From: Taxillus chinensis
Lineage: Eukaryota > Streptophyta > Magnoliopsida > Santalales > Loranthaceae
Assembly: GCA_023512835.1 (NCBI GenBank)
Contig: CM042091.1
Location: 40,562,107 to 40,626,106, forward strand
DNA: 64,000 nucleotides
Direction: 5' to 3'
Made by a program: the position numbers and the translations under genes
Shown here: in pieces, positions 34,924-46,698 of the stretch
Numbering within the stretch: position 1 is the stretch's first letter
How the letters are laid out: each line of letters starts with the position of its first letter
The notes under the pieces: model-generated
The model's database searches: none
Told to the model about the DNA's origin: nothing
What the model saw: only the letters and a program-made list of their open reading frames with translations

Positions 34924-35062
34924 TTTTGAATTCATTCCTTTAAGTAGGATAATCACAGATATCCATTATTTTGTGAAGTAGTTCTTGAACGCTCACCAGC
35001 CATCTCCATGGATTGAAAGTTGAAGGCTATGGATAAATCAAGGGGTCATAGTTGATCTCCCT
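34924..35062 (-). pseudogene. Inverted 139-bp copy of CYP85A exon 7/intron 7
   Basis: This segment is the reverse complement of 41030-41168, which spans the last 66 bp of P450 exon 7, its GT donor and 73 bp of intron 7. The lengths are equal with about 4 mismatches (about 97% identity), mostly in the intron part. The copy includes intron sequence, so it came from DNA and not from spliced RNA. Its right edge abuts the Harbinger transposase remnant at 35063. Confidence 0.92.
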
Positions 35063-35640
35063 TGGTTTTCCAATAATGATATAAATGTGCTTGATGCCTC
35101 TAATCTCTTTTCTGACCTCAAAAATGGGCGTGCACCTACTGTGAACTATATCATAAATGGTCATTAATATATCATGGGATATTATCTTGTCAATGGTATA
35201 TATCTATCGTGGGCAACAATTGTACAAACCATTACTAGTGCAACTGCCCTTAAGGTATGACATTTTGCCAAAAAACAAGAAAGTTTTTGAAAAGATATTG
35301 AAAGGGCATTTGGGGTTTTGCAAGCAAGTTTTGCAATTATTCGAGGTCCAGCGTGATTTTGGCACCATGAAGAACTTACTAACATCATGAAGACATGCAT
35401 TATTTTGCATAATATGATAATCGAAGTCGAGCGTGTTGAGGATAACATTGGTGAAGTAGTTGAGCCACATACCGGTGAATATGATGGACATGATATGAGC
35501 ACTCCATTTAACTTGTCACATAACTCCACACTTCCATTCGAAGAGTACATCAACCAACATATCTGATCTCATGCAACCCATTATGCACTTCACAATGATC
35601 TAATTGAACATCTATGGTCAAAAGCAGGAGATTTATAATG
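35063..35640 (+). pseudogene. PIF/Harbinger transposase remnant (C-terminal half)
   Basis: Translation in changing frames gives the order expected of plant PIF/Harbinger DDE transposases: SNNDINVLDAS, then GRAPTVNYIINGH, then MGYYLVNGIYLSWATIVQTI-like residues, then a DIERAFGVLQA block, IIRGPA, and CIILHNMIIEVER. The NDINVL and GIY...W motifs and the C-terminal acidic residue in IIE fit the DDE core. Several stops and frame changes (for example TAA at about 35163) make it inactive. The N-terminal half is absent and replaced by the inverted P450 fragment. Confidence 0.8.
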
Positions 35641-37660
35641 TACTTGTAATGCTTTGAATTTGTTATAATGTATTTGGACATCTATGCCACCGATAATTGC
35701 AAATAATTTGTGAGGTCTCCAATATCGCACCTTCAGAGATTCCATGGAATTTATGCACTATGTACTGTCGAGAAATGGAATTTATACATTTTTTTTTGAG
35801 ATGTTTATGTTTTTTTTATGCCGATTAGTTTAAAATTAATGTCTTCATTGATCATAATTTATGCAGACACTATTATGCATACATCAAATTGATTTTAGCA
35901 GTTAACCCATTAAATATTTTTTGCTGCTGGATTGTTGCATACCATTTAATCAAACATGTTCGCCTTGTTTATGGTCTGAATTGTCATTTAAAACCATATG
36001 CAGGTAAGGAAAATTGTTTCAGTCTTGGATCTGGGCATCTTGCTTTATCCTTACCCAAAAAATGGTCCAACTTTACTGCAGTAATATAAATAAATGTGTC
36101 TGATGTTGAGAAACAATTCACACGGGACTAGTTGCCATGAAGAATGGTTCTGCTTGGGTTTCTGAATAGGGAAACAAGGGGAAAGGTTAAACAGTACAGA
36201 ATGGGGAAACAGGATGATAAAAAGATTTATGAATTCTTCAACAGGATGATAAGAAGATTAGAAAAAATCTTGAATATAACATATAACAAACACATCTATG
36301 AAATGGAGACAAACAGCACAGAATATAGGTTGCTTAAAAATCATGCACCAGAAAAAATGAAAATGTCACTTGGACGGTTTCTGTTATTCAAATGTCACTT
36401 AGAGATGCAATGCAACCCATATGCAGTAAAAATAATGGGTCTCTCTGTCTCTCTCTCTAAAGCATACTTTAGCTTTACCACTATCTACTCCGTTTTTATT
36501 AAGTTGATAAATATTGGGTATATCATCAGTATCAATAAGTGCCTTGTTTAGTTACTTCAATTAAATCTCTTACTTTAAAAACTTTAATGTTGTGTGCGAC
36601 CAGATTTTTAATTTTCCCAGCCACTACTACGTACCAACCTCCTAATTCTAATTTTCTGCTGCTAATTACAGGAGCTTTTTTCTTTTCTTTTTGCCCCTTT
36701 GCTTTCAGAATTCGTTTAATTAAACTGTGACACTTAACTTTCGCAGTTTATATGTTTGAAAATTTATATATATATATATATGGGAATAATGGACATGTGA
36801 TAACTACTGGTCAATACTGTTTTCCATATAGTGGGAGGCAGGGAGGTTTCTCTTGACAGGGACAGTAAACCCAAATTTCCTGTTGATAGTGTCTCCACTG
36901 AGCTGTCATCAAGGTTTGTTTGGGTTAACTACTTAAGAAAATATAAAACCAACACTGCTTGCCATTCTCCAAACTAGCTTATCAGGGCTCCCAAGCCTAC
37001 CTGGCAAATAATAAATCAATATAAAATTAGTACAACTAGCATTCCCCATAGCCCAATACTTTACAAAATAGTTGCATTCATTTCATCTTTTGACATCTTC
37101 TCCAAAGAAAGACCTGCAACTGCAGTTAAATCTAAATCCAAAATTAAGGGGCCTAAAAAAATAAAAATCCCTATTTTCGATGCTTGCATACACTAAAGTA
37201 AAAAAGAAGAGAAAAATGATGAAGAAAGGATACAACATTGCTACTCCACTAAAACCATACTGAAACCAACCGTTGCACTGTGTCTATTGGGTCTGCATAG
37301 AGAGCGACCTGGGATGGAAATACTTTTCAGAGTAAAAATTTCTCAATGAAGAGCGACCTGGGATGGAAAGTGATAAATATTGAGTCTGCATAGAAAAAAT
37401 AAAATAACAATAATAACAATTTCTCAATTTAATGAGTTCCAAATTGAGTCGGAGATAAAATGTTTTATATTTTGTATTTCATAACTATGAACGAATATTA
37501 TATTTTGTGTTGTTTAATTGGGTTAATGAATAAAGTTATTTGTGTATTTTTGGCTATTATTTATTTTAGTAATTTAAATATTTTCACGCCAAAGTATTTG
37601 GCTTTTTTATCCTGTTAATGAAGTTGCAACCAAATAGGATTACGGTAAAAAATTTATAAT
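35641..37660. other. Gene-free region, no assigned feature
   Basis: AT-rich. A local duplication (AACAGGATGATAAAAAGATT/AACAGGATGATAAGAAGATT) lies at 36209-36260. A 135-codon frame at 36144-36551 matches nothing I recognise. The stretch 36830-36915, with splice-like edges, could be an exon relic of an unknown gene. Confidence 0.3.
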
Positions 37661-37662
37661 GG

Positions 37663-37895
37663 CTATGCCGGCGTTTTATAGGCGCCAGCACAGAACACCT
37701 AGCCGCCAACACAAGTAATAGATATACCGGCGTTTTACGAAATGTCAGCATAGGTCGACTATATGTCGGCGTTTTGAAAACTGCCGACAATATTAAATAT
37801 ATGTCAGCGTTTACATAAACGCCGCAAATAGCAAATAGCAAATAGCAAATAGCATAATAATATTAGATTGTTACCCGTGAAGCATGTGCTTAGCA
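37663..37895. repeat. CGGCGTTTT palindromic repeats and a GCAAATA microsatellite
   Basis: Four spaced units centre on CCGGCGTTTT-like sequence at about 37668, 37722, 37764 and 37803, each followed by the approximate reverse complement (GCGCCAGC, GCCGAC, AAACGCCG). This resembles subterminal repeats of plant CACTA elements that carry ACCGGCGTTT motifs. Directly after come four copies of GCAAATA (37823-37852). Confidence 0.55.
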
Positions 37896-38062
37896 AATAG
37901 CAAAAAGCATATAATAAATATTAGACGGTTTTTAATTATCAAAACAAAGTAAAAATGTTATCTTAACGGGTTTAGTAATAAAAAAGTTTGTTATCCACGT
38001 CCTTTTAATATTTAAAAATGTATTGAGCCTAATACAGTCCTGAACTTTTTAAAACGGGAAAA

Positions 38063-38335
38063 AAATCAAAAGAAAATTTAGAATTCAAGGCGCACATTGG
38101 ATTTTACTCTAAGTGGAGAAACATTTATCACTAAAAACATTGAAAGGAAAAAAATTCAAAATCAAAAGTAAAATTAGCATTCAAAGCGTACGTTGAATTT
38201 TACTCTAACCGGTGGAGAAACATTTATCATTACAAAAAATTAAAATAACAAATCAAAAATCAAAAGTAAAATTAGCATTAAAAGCCCATGTTTGATTTTA
38301 CTCTAACTAGTGGAGAAGCATTTATAACTAACTTT
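38063..38335. repeat. 97-bp tandem repeat, 3 copies, in the CYP85A upstream region
   Basis: Three units begin AAATCAAAAGTAAAATTAGC (first copy AAATCAAAAGAAAATTTAG) at about 38063, 38159 and 38257. Each runs through TTTTACTCTAAC and GGTGGAGAAACATTTAT. The last unit ends about 90 bp upstream of the inferred TATA box. Confidence 0.8.
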
Positions 38336-38422
38336 GATATGAAATTTAATGAATTCTGAAAAAATAATAATAAATCACGTATAGTTCTTTGAACCAACTT
38401 AGGACATAATGTACATGTTGTC

Positions 38423-38428
38423 TATAAA
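38423..38428 (+). promoter_or_regulatory. TATA box of the CYP85A gene
   Basis: GTCTATAAAGC lies 156 bases before the ATG at 38579 and in the right orientation; a start site near 38455 would give a leader of about 125 bases. Confidence 0.5.
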
Positions 38429-38578
38429 GCTTCTCCATCCTCGCGAAACAGAAGATCCATGCGCACATCCTTTGACTAAGATAAAGTAACACCCAAACAT
38501 TAATCCATTGAAGTCTTTTTTTTCCCCTTATTTTTATATTGGCTCAATAATTCTAGTGGGTGGAGATAATCTGAATGC

Positions 38579-41500
38579 ATGGATATGCCAACTGCTGGGG
38601 TGAGCTTGACTTGTTGGTTGATGCTGGGGTTCAGCGCCTGCTTTATCCTTCTGTGTAAGTGGAATGCGATCAGGTATAAAAGGAAGGGTCTGCCTGCAGG
38701 GACAATGGGTTGGCCGGTTGTCGGCGAGACCATAGAATTTCTTAAACAAGGTCCAAATTTCATGAACAACCAGAGTTCAAGGTTAGCGTATAATCTTAAC
38801 TTTTATGATGATTTTTAGAAGCTATATAGGCTCAAACTAAAATTCTATATAAATATTGCTGCTAAACTTTTAAATTTTAATATAAAAAATATACAATACG
38901 ATACCTCTAGATTTATTTAACTTTATTATAAATGGTTCTTTCTTAATGACCGTCTAGCTGAAGAGAAAAAATAGCAATTTCTGCGTAACCCCTCAAATCT
39001 TGACGTATATAAGATTGATTATTTGGATTACATAATTGGTACGAGCAATTATACGACCAATACAGTACTAAAATGTTTTTGAAAAAGAAGAAGAAGTAAT
39101 TTTTCAAAAAAAAAAACAAAAAACAAAAACAAAAATCGATTATGTTCACAGACATCAACTATTCTTTTCAAAAAAAAAAAAAAAACCTAAACATAACTTA
39201 TTTAAAAGAAACAAAGTATATTTCAGATGGAATTTTCTCCTTCCACTTCATTTTATTGCATCCACTCTTTAAAATATCTGATTTTTTCTTGGGATAAAAG
39301 TGCGTGGTTGTACCAACGTGTTCTTGCGCTTATCAAATATTCCATATTTTATATATGGTTCTTATGATCTCAAATCACCCAGTTTTAATCTCAATAATAT
39401 GACTTTAATTTGGATTATGTGTCATTAAAATTTTTTATGATTCTATGAAAAATTAGTCTAAGGACCATACATGCACGGTAATAGGCCAAATACGACCTTA
39501 TTTTCTTAATTTGTTGCCCTTTTCGAAATGGTTTTCTTATAGGGAGGGATATGTACATTCTACTATCTTATTAATTATGGCAGGTATGGAAAATTGTTCA
39601 AAAGCCATTTACTGGGTAGTCCTACCATTGTCTCACTGGACCCAGACCTGAACAAGTACATCCTTCTGAGTGAAGCAAAAGGTTTTGTTCCTGGGTATCC
39701 TAAATCCATGAATGAAATATTTGGAGAGTACAGTATCTCCTCCGTTTATGCCGCTCATCACAAGCGTCTACGGGGGTCGATGCTATCCTTGATCGGTCCT
39801 CTTGCGATCAAAGACAAACTTATGCCACAAATGAATGACTTAGTACGACGTCATATTAATGGCTGGGATGGCAAAACCATTGATATACAAGAACAGGCCA
39901 CTAAGGTTTTTCTATTATTACTTGACCACATTACATAAAAATCAGAAGAAAAAACTGCTATAGCACTACAGATAAGGTAAGTAACTTGTATCTTTTATTC
40001 GCGTTCGTTTGAGCAGATGGCTTTTTTCATAGCCTTTCACATGATGGTGAAAACAGAGTCAGCTACCTTCTATGAGGCTTTCAAATTACAGTTTGATAAG
40101 ATAGTACTGGGAACTCTTTCACTAGCAATCAATTTTCCTGGGACAAATTACAGCCGTGCCTTCGAGGCGAGTAATTGAAGAATTAGCCTCTTCGCTTTTC
40201 TGAAATATTTTCCCATATTATTTGCATGGAACAAGCTTTCGACCTATCAATAATCGGTTTGAATTTTTTCTAGGCAAGCAGGAAAGTAATAAACCTCCTG
40301 CAACAACTCATTGACAAAAGGAGAGCTTCCTCAGCCTGCCATGATGACATGCTTGGATGCATGCTCAGAAATGACGACTTCAAACATAACTTTTCCAATG
40401 ATACGGAAATGATTGATCAAATAATTACCATTTTGTATTCTGGATATGAGACCGTGTCAAAAACTACCATGATGACTGTTAAATATCTCCATGATAATCC
40501 AAGAGCTCTCCAAAAAATCAGAGTGGGTTATGATTTCTCTCAAGCATGCAATTTTTTTTTTCTCATTTTCCTATTAAACAGTGTTTTAAATCTGGGCAGG
40601 AAGAGAACTTAGCAATTCGAGAAGGAAGAAAAGCAGAAGACACAGTTGATTGGAACGACTACAAATCAATGAACTTTACACGTGCTGTAAGTCGTTTTAA
40701 TTTTTAAAGTTTATTTTTTTGTTATATATATATATATGTAATATACATATATTATATGCACATGCACATACGTACATAAGTAAATAAAAGAAAAACAAAT
40801 TGATGATAACCGTTAAGTTCCCTACAGGTGATCCTTGAAACCTTAAGATTGGCCACTGTTGTGAATGGGGTAATGAGGAAAACATCTAAGCAAATGGAAC
40901 TGAATGGTAGATATATCAGTACCAGTCTTATTAATTAGTGCCTTCTTATATGGGTAAATACAAAGCATCTTGCTTCTATGATGTTCAGGATATGTAATTC
41001 CAAAAGGATGGAAGATATACCTTTACACGAGGGAGATCAACTATGACCCCTTGATTTATCCAGAGCCTTCAACTTTCAATCCATGGAGATGGCTGGTGAG
41101 CGTTCAAGAACTACTTCACAAAATAATGGATATTTGTGATTATCCTACGTAAAGGCATGAATTCAAAAAATTGATTTTTAAATAACATTCAGGAGAAGAG
41201 CTTGGATTCACACAACCACTTCCTATTATTTGGTGGGGGGCCAAGGCTATGCCCCGGGAAGGAACTAGGATTAGCTCAAATCTCTATATTTCTTCACTAC
41301 TTTGTTACCGGATACGGGTTTACTTCTCTTATCTTATTTCACTACATGATAATAAGCTTATGTTTATATTCTCTCTCTCTATTTTAAGTCTACATCTCAT
41401 TATTTCTTCAGCCTGTCTCTCGTATATTGAAAAATATATTTAAAACTTACTTGAAAAATAAGTAGTGATATTTTAAATATAATTTTTTTTCTTTAATTCT

Positions 41501-42596
41501 TATTCCTAAACTCTATTTTAAAAAAATCACTCATTTTTATCAAACTCAAAAACTCATTTATTAATTATAGAAAAAATATTTGATTTATGAATGCTCTAAT
41601 ATATATCCGACAATAATAAAATACTTGAAAGATGAGTAAAAGTATTTTCACCTAGTTGCGCCCTAAGCAAAGCTTTGTTAATTTTCAATTCTTTTAAAAC
41701 ATTTTTTTTCAATTTGTTTAGAAAGTTATACTTTTATTAAAAGTTAGGATTAGTTTTTTCACCATATTATCCATATTTTAGGTCCAAACTTATCAATTTC
41801 TAGGTAAACATTATTGTTTTCCTATGATATAATCACATTTAATTACAATATTCATCCTAGTTTTGATATCCATAAAACTTTGAATATATTATGAAATATA
41901 TGAGAATATCAATATTTAACCTTATTGGGGCTTCTGTTAATATATCATTACCATCACATGTGTCTATATATATATACATTTGAAAGGTGACTTTTAAGTC
42001 ATCTACTTTTAAAAATTATTTTTAATTAAAATGTGTATTTTGTTTAGGCTAAATAATCTAAAATTAAATTCATTTCAATATAAATTAAAATAATATTAAT
42101 AATAAAATTTTAAAATAAAATACAAATTAATACAAGATAATTTTATAGTAATATTTAAATTAAAATTTTAAAAAAACTCATGTGATTCTTCCTTTTCACC
42201 TAGTAAAATTTCATTAATGATATGAAAGGTATTGAAATTTCCTACATGCTTTCATTTAGCGGAAAATAACTCACTCAACGGATATATTTCTTTGAGTGAT
42301 AATATGACATATCATCTAACTGTGTTCAATTTTCTATATGAAATTTAATTTATCAATCAAAAACTAAATACAAATTAATTTTCTCGTAGTGTTTTTCCGT
42401 TTTTCTATGTCAAAGAAAACAATTGACTTTTCTTAATTAGATTTCCACTTGAATGAAGTTATGATTAGATTTACGTATTTTAATTGTTATGTTTAAATAA
42501 TACTACAGATGGGAAGAGGTTGCAGGGGGGAAACTAACGAAGTTCCCTAGAGTTAACGCACCAAATGGATTGCATATGAAGGTGGAAAAGTATTAA
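38579..42596 (+). CDS. CYP85A: Cytochrome P450 CYP85A-type (brassinosteroid-6-oxidase-like), 9 exons, 469 aa
   Basis: ER-anchored heme monooxygenase; CYP85A enzymes perform C-6 oxidation of 6-deoxo-castasterone to castasterone in brassinosteroid synthesis. Exons: 38579-38781, 39584-39905, 40017-40166, 40274-40522, 40600-40686, 40828-40906, 40989-41095, 41193-41317, 42509-42596; all joins keep frame. Seen: N-terminal membrane segment (residues about 8-26), the CYP85A signature [16 protein letters not shown], the helix-I motif SGYETVS, ExxR in ETLR (exon 6), FNPWRW, and the heme loop [12 protein letters not shown] with its Cys ligand (exon 8). Length fits the family (about 465 aa). The intron after exon 3 has a GC donor (GAG|GCGAGT). 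The start at 38579 has a second Met two codons on (38585), and an out-of-frame ATG precedes it at 38575. Divergence in exons 2-4 could mean a shifted substrate; orthology to CYP85A1 is not proven. Confidence 0.93.
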
Positions 42597-42711
42597 TTCC
42601 ATTGAAGGATGCCATTAGAAAATAATATCGAGGGATGAAGAGAATATAACACAAACATATATAAAATCTCATATGCTTTTCTCCCTATGAATCGGCTTGT
42701 GTTCTCATTTC

Positions 42712-42717
42712 AATAAA
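42712..42717 (+). terminator. Candidate polyadenylation signal of CYP85A
   Basis: AATAAATAAAATCAATAAA lies about 115 bases after the stop and is the first strong AATAAA downstream. Confidence 0.45.
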
Positions 42718-42719
42718 TA

Positions 42720-43915
42720 AAATCAATAAACAAATCACTGAATAATATATTTGCAACAACAATAGTACTGCACTTATCCTTTAATTTAATGTGAATTTTT
42801 TCTAAATATTTACTTTCATGTTCGAATAAATTTGACATATGGGCCAAGTTTCCTCGAGCTGAATATCCTTTAGCCAATTATATATCAATTTATAGCACAC
42901 ATGAAATGACATCTCTTTAGCAACTTATCATGATTCCTACAAAGAGAAATTCCTGTAATTGAATTAAGAGAACAATACGATTACTGAAGAGCCAAATACT
43001 AAGATTATTTATTTATCAAGATCCATGATAAGTGGTAAAAGAAGGTTATAAAAGACTACTTACATCTGGAAGTTCTCGTTTCCTGAGAATATTATAACAA
43101 AAGAGTCCTGCGCTCAAATCTCAAAACACAATCTCAGTATGAGATCCATGAAATAAGTGATTAGATGTATATTTTATGTATGTATGGACTTCTGTGGGTA
43201 ATCCAAGGCACTTGGGTAGCCCTAACTCCTATGGTAGAGTAAATGCAAGTAACATCTAACCTTAGATATGAGATCGTCATCTCTTCATTTTCTTAAGTCG
43301 CACCATCCTCTCATATTGTGATTGCTTCTCTTCACCAAGGGAAAGTGCCAACTATGACTATCCAACAAAAATTTGAATAAGGATAATTGATTTATTTTGT
43401 TTGACAATTTGACAATGCGAAATTTGGAACATATATAACTTCTTTCATTTTTTTTGCTATTGGTGTTATAAAATTTGAAAATATTGTCAATGGGGATTTA
43501 TTTATGACATGTTAGCTTATATATATAGGTTGAATTAAGACCATGTGACATAAAATGTATATAAATGAAAGAGAACAAATCTTTCATGATATTCTTTTGT
43601 GTCCTATTAAGGTATTTAAATTTGTGCAAATCAATATATTTGATTTACCCACACTTAGATGTATCCAAGTGTAGAGTTCTATTGAAGTAATAACTAAAAA
43701 AAGATCCTAGACCGTCTTCCTTATGAAGGATTTGCACTTTTAGTTTGTTAGAAAGAAAGAAAACGAAATCTTTACAAAAAGAAAAGAGACAAAACAATTA
43801 AAAAGGAAAAATAATAGGGATGGTATATATAACGTGAATGATGGTATTGCTAGTCAAAAACTAAACTCATTACTTTGATTTAAACTTAAATGAACGAGGG
43901 TTTAAAATACTTGAA
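42720..43915. other. Gene-free AT-rich region
   Basis: Downstream of CYP85A I see no further exon, RNA gene or named repeat up to the Ogre-like LTR end at 43922. Confidence 0.4.
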
Positions 43916-43921
43916 GCATAG

Positions 43922-44220
43922 TGTCATCTCCCGTTTTGACCGGGCTCGATATTGGCTTTGGGAAAGACTTCATGCTAGTTCATTTAGTTGATCCTAGAGT
44001 CATCCCTGCACAAGGATCACACAAACTATAAAAGAAAAGAAAATACAAAGTTGCCACCAAACAGTTTAGCGGTGTGATTGGGTACCTAGAAAAAGAGAAG
44101 GTCTGCGGTCCAGCGATTAAGGTTTGGGAGTCGGTTATGTATGGGAACGGAAGACGAGTTTTTGCACCCCGATAACGCCCATTATTGGTACCTAATTTTA
44201 ATCTATATGTGTTTGCTTGC
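43922..44220 (-). mobile_element. End of an Ogre-like LTR on the - strand (left edge defined)
   Basis: The + strand starts TGTCATCTCCCG, the reverse complement of the GATGACA end seen at 451 and 55814. Further right are reverse-complement counterparts of other blocks of those LTRs: a GCCACC near 44053 and GGAGTCGGTTATGTATGGG at about 44128, matching CGTAACCAACTCCC. No primer site precedes it, so the edge is an outer end; CATAG at 43917-43921 would be the candidate target duplication. The other end was not found, so total length is unknown. Confidence 0.55.
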
Positions 44221-44459
44221 TTTATTGTTTAAGAGTTATTTATGTATTTTTAATTTTAAGGGAAAGAGAATTTTAGGATCTAAGCCTTAAAAAACAAAAG
44301 GAAAATACTTTTAAGTAAATAAACGAGGACATTCTAATTTTAGAAAAAGAATGTGGGATCTATGCCTATGTGACGGTATTGCATTTTGTTTAGGAAAACA
44401 AAAGTAATTTTCTGTTCAGAAACATATGATTTGGTGAAGCTACCATGAATTTCTTTAAG

Positions 44460-45310
44460 TCTGGCAACTCGAAGATCCGAAGGTATAAGGGTCAAAGAGT
44501 CAAAGTCCGAAAAAGAGAAAACTATCACTGTGCAAATTGTAAATGACTCGAAGACTCGTAGAGTCGAAGAAGCCATAATTATAGAGTGACAAGAAACTAA
44601 GCGATTTGAAGACTCGAAGATCATAAAACTAAAGAGTCAATAAAAATGCCCTAACGAAAATTGACAGACCATAATTTGACTTCAGACTCGAAGACTCAAA
44701 GAGTTGTAAACTTAGAGAGTCGAAGAGTTGAAGATAATTAAAACTGTCAGCAGCCCATAAATAAAGCCAAGACTCGTAGACTTGAAAGGCAAGAGTCAAA
44801 GCCGAAGAGTCAAAGCCATAAAGTCGAAGACTCAGAGAGTTAGAGGCTCAGCTCGCAATATATTGTGACTAGCAAAGCATGATACAAGTAAAGTTGAAGA
44901 CTCGTAATCGAAGATTCAACATACATTCGTTGACCCAAAAAACAGAAGGGTCGAAGAACATCTTAGCCGCATTAAGCAACCGAGCGACTCGAAGGCCTAG
45001 AGTCGAAGACTCGCAGACTAAAAAGACAAGTAGAAGTTAAGTAAATTCTTCACGACAACCACTCTAAGCGTCAAAGCAAAAACTCAAAGACTTGAAGAGT
45101 CGCAGACTCGAACAGTCAAAGACTCAGAATATCGCAGAGTGAATTTTATGACTTAACCTAACCTGAAACTTGCCACCCACGAAGACTCGAAGAAACTAAG
45201 AGTCGAAGACTCATAGGATTTAATGTCGTCGAAGCCAGAAGCATCATTGCATACAACTATAGGCTCGACCCAAATCTTTGAGTATCCAAATCTTCGAGTC
45301 ACTAAATCTT
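44460..45310. repeat. Irregular GACTCGAAG/GAGTCGAAG repeat field
   Basis: Dozens of GACTC and GAGTC pentamers alternate with GAAG, AAAG or GTAG spacers over about 850 bp, especially 44500-44880 and 45060-45220. GACTC and GAGTC are reverse complements, so many short palindromes form. Period is irregular (about 8-20 bp). It may be part of the - strand Ogre-like LTR that starts at 43922. Confidence 0.7.
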
Positions 45311-46059
45311 CAAATCACCTACCTTCAAGGCAAACTCACAACACTTAGCATCAACACTTAACGATATTATGAGCAAGGGTTTGTGTAGTTTGACCGTGCC
45401 GTTTCGAATAGTCAAGTGCATTTATTGTCGCATTAATGACTATCAACCACCATTAGTAAATAAAAGCTAAAATCAAAAGAAGAAGTATGGACATGCAAAT
45501 ATCCAACATTGGCAGTGGATTTACAAGATACAGACAGATCAACCCATCCCCTGTACTTCTGCATTTTAATGGTGGGAAGTCAGTCTATCGGGATGGACAG
45601 TATCGCACACATGCACTTGCAACCTTAAATTAATATCTCACATGGTTAAAAGAATTAATCTATCAACTCTCATAGAAAGTGAGGACTTGGAACTCCCAGA
45701 TTAATATATAGAATTATGGCATGCATTGAAGATATAACTTTATAGAATCAACTGAAGAGTTCTAATGCTAGAGGGAGAAATGATGGGAAAATACTTCCAA
45801 GTGTTATACATGTGAAGAATGAAGAACAAAGAAATAAACTGTGAAGAATCATCTAACACATCTTGTTCACAAATCCAGCAAAACCATCTTGTTAATCTCT
45901 GCATTATTCATCCACAATCAACAACATATCTTAAGAAGATTCCAAACGGTGTTTATTCTTCCATATTAACATCCGTTGGAATATTCTCATTGAATTTGAG
46001 GTCTGTCACGTCAAGAACATTTATTCATCTTAGATCTGTTTGATAGCTCATAAACACTC

Positions 46060-46632
46060 TGATGAGAATTGTCCGTGACGTGCAATATGTGCATCGCCAC
46101 GTGCACGTATCGTGTGGCATAAGATATCCTCTACTTCATGTTTTTTCCTTTTGGCTCTAGGGGGTCTGTCCTTAGTTTGGCCGAGGCGTCTCCCTTCTAG
46201 GGAGGTATGCCGTTTTTGATGTCTCTTTCTTTTTTCATAAAATAAATTCATCTCCCCCTCCCCCCCCAAAAAAAAAAAAAAAAAGATATCCTCTACTACT
46301 AAGAATCTTCTTATATTTACTTTCCTTATCGTATTAGAAGTCTTTCCCTTTTATTACTTTCCTTTATTTAATTCGTATTAGGGTATTTTACTTTAGTTTC
46401 CTAATTGTATTAAGTTTTCAATTCCTAGATAGTCATTTGCCTATAAATAGGCATTGTCTATGACAATTTATGTATTCAGATTACTAGCTATTAACAATTA
46501 TAAACTCTCATTTAGAGGTTTATACTTATTTTCGCCTTTTTCAGTTAATTACATGAATTACTTGGGCTAGACTTTGGGTATTTAGTTATCCTTCTCTAGA
46601 TTGTTGTTGGATCCTAATCAAGGTCCTCAACA
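46060..46632 (+). mobile_element. LTR (right end certain) of an older gypsy-type element
   Basis: The right end CCTCAACA at 46632 is followed by ATTTGGTGCTTTCATTGAGAG, a leader with a primer-site-like start common in plant gypsy elements. A promoter-like CTATAAATAGG lies at 46442. The left end is uncertain; TGATGAGAATTGTCC at about 46060 is the best TG start. The LTR is interrupted by a small poly(A)-tailed insertion at 46136-46282. Confidence 0.55.
46136..46282 (+). mobile_element. Short poly(A)-tailed LINE-type insertion with 15-bp target duplication
   Basis: About 147 bp ending in a run of about 17 A is flanked by AAGATATCCTCTACT at 46121-46135 and again at 46283-46297. A T-rich 3' UTR-like body with CATAAAATAAATTCATC before the A-run resembles the 3' end of an L1-type LINE, 5'-truncated on insertion. 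A SINE-type origin cannot be excluded, as no tRNA-like promoter is visible. Confidence 0.82.
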
Positions 46633-46698
46633 ATTTGGTGCTTTCATTGAGAGGTCCTCATTAAGATTTCTCAAACTTTTTGCACGTTCTTCATTGAG

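Noticed and set aside
36144..36551. 135-codon + strand frame
   Set aside because: Contains a local direct repeat and no recognisable motif. Kept only as an unassigned region.
36830..36915. Possible exon with TAG acceptor and GT donor edges
   Set aside because: Readable for about 28 residues but I could not connect it to a family or to neighbouring exons.
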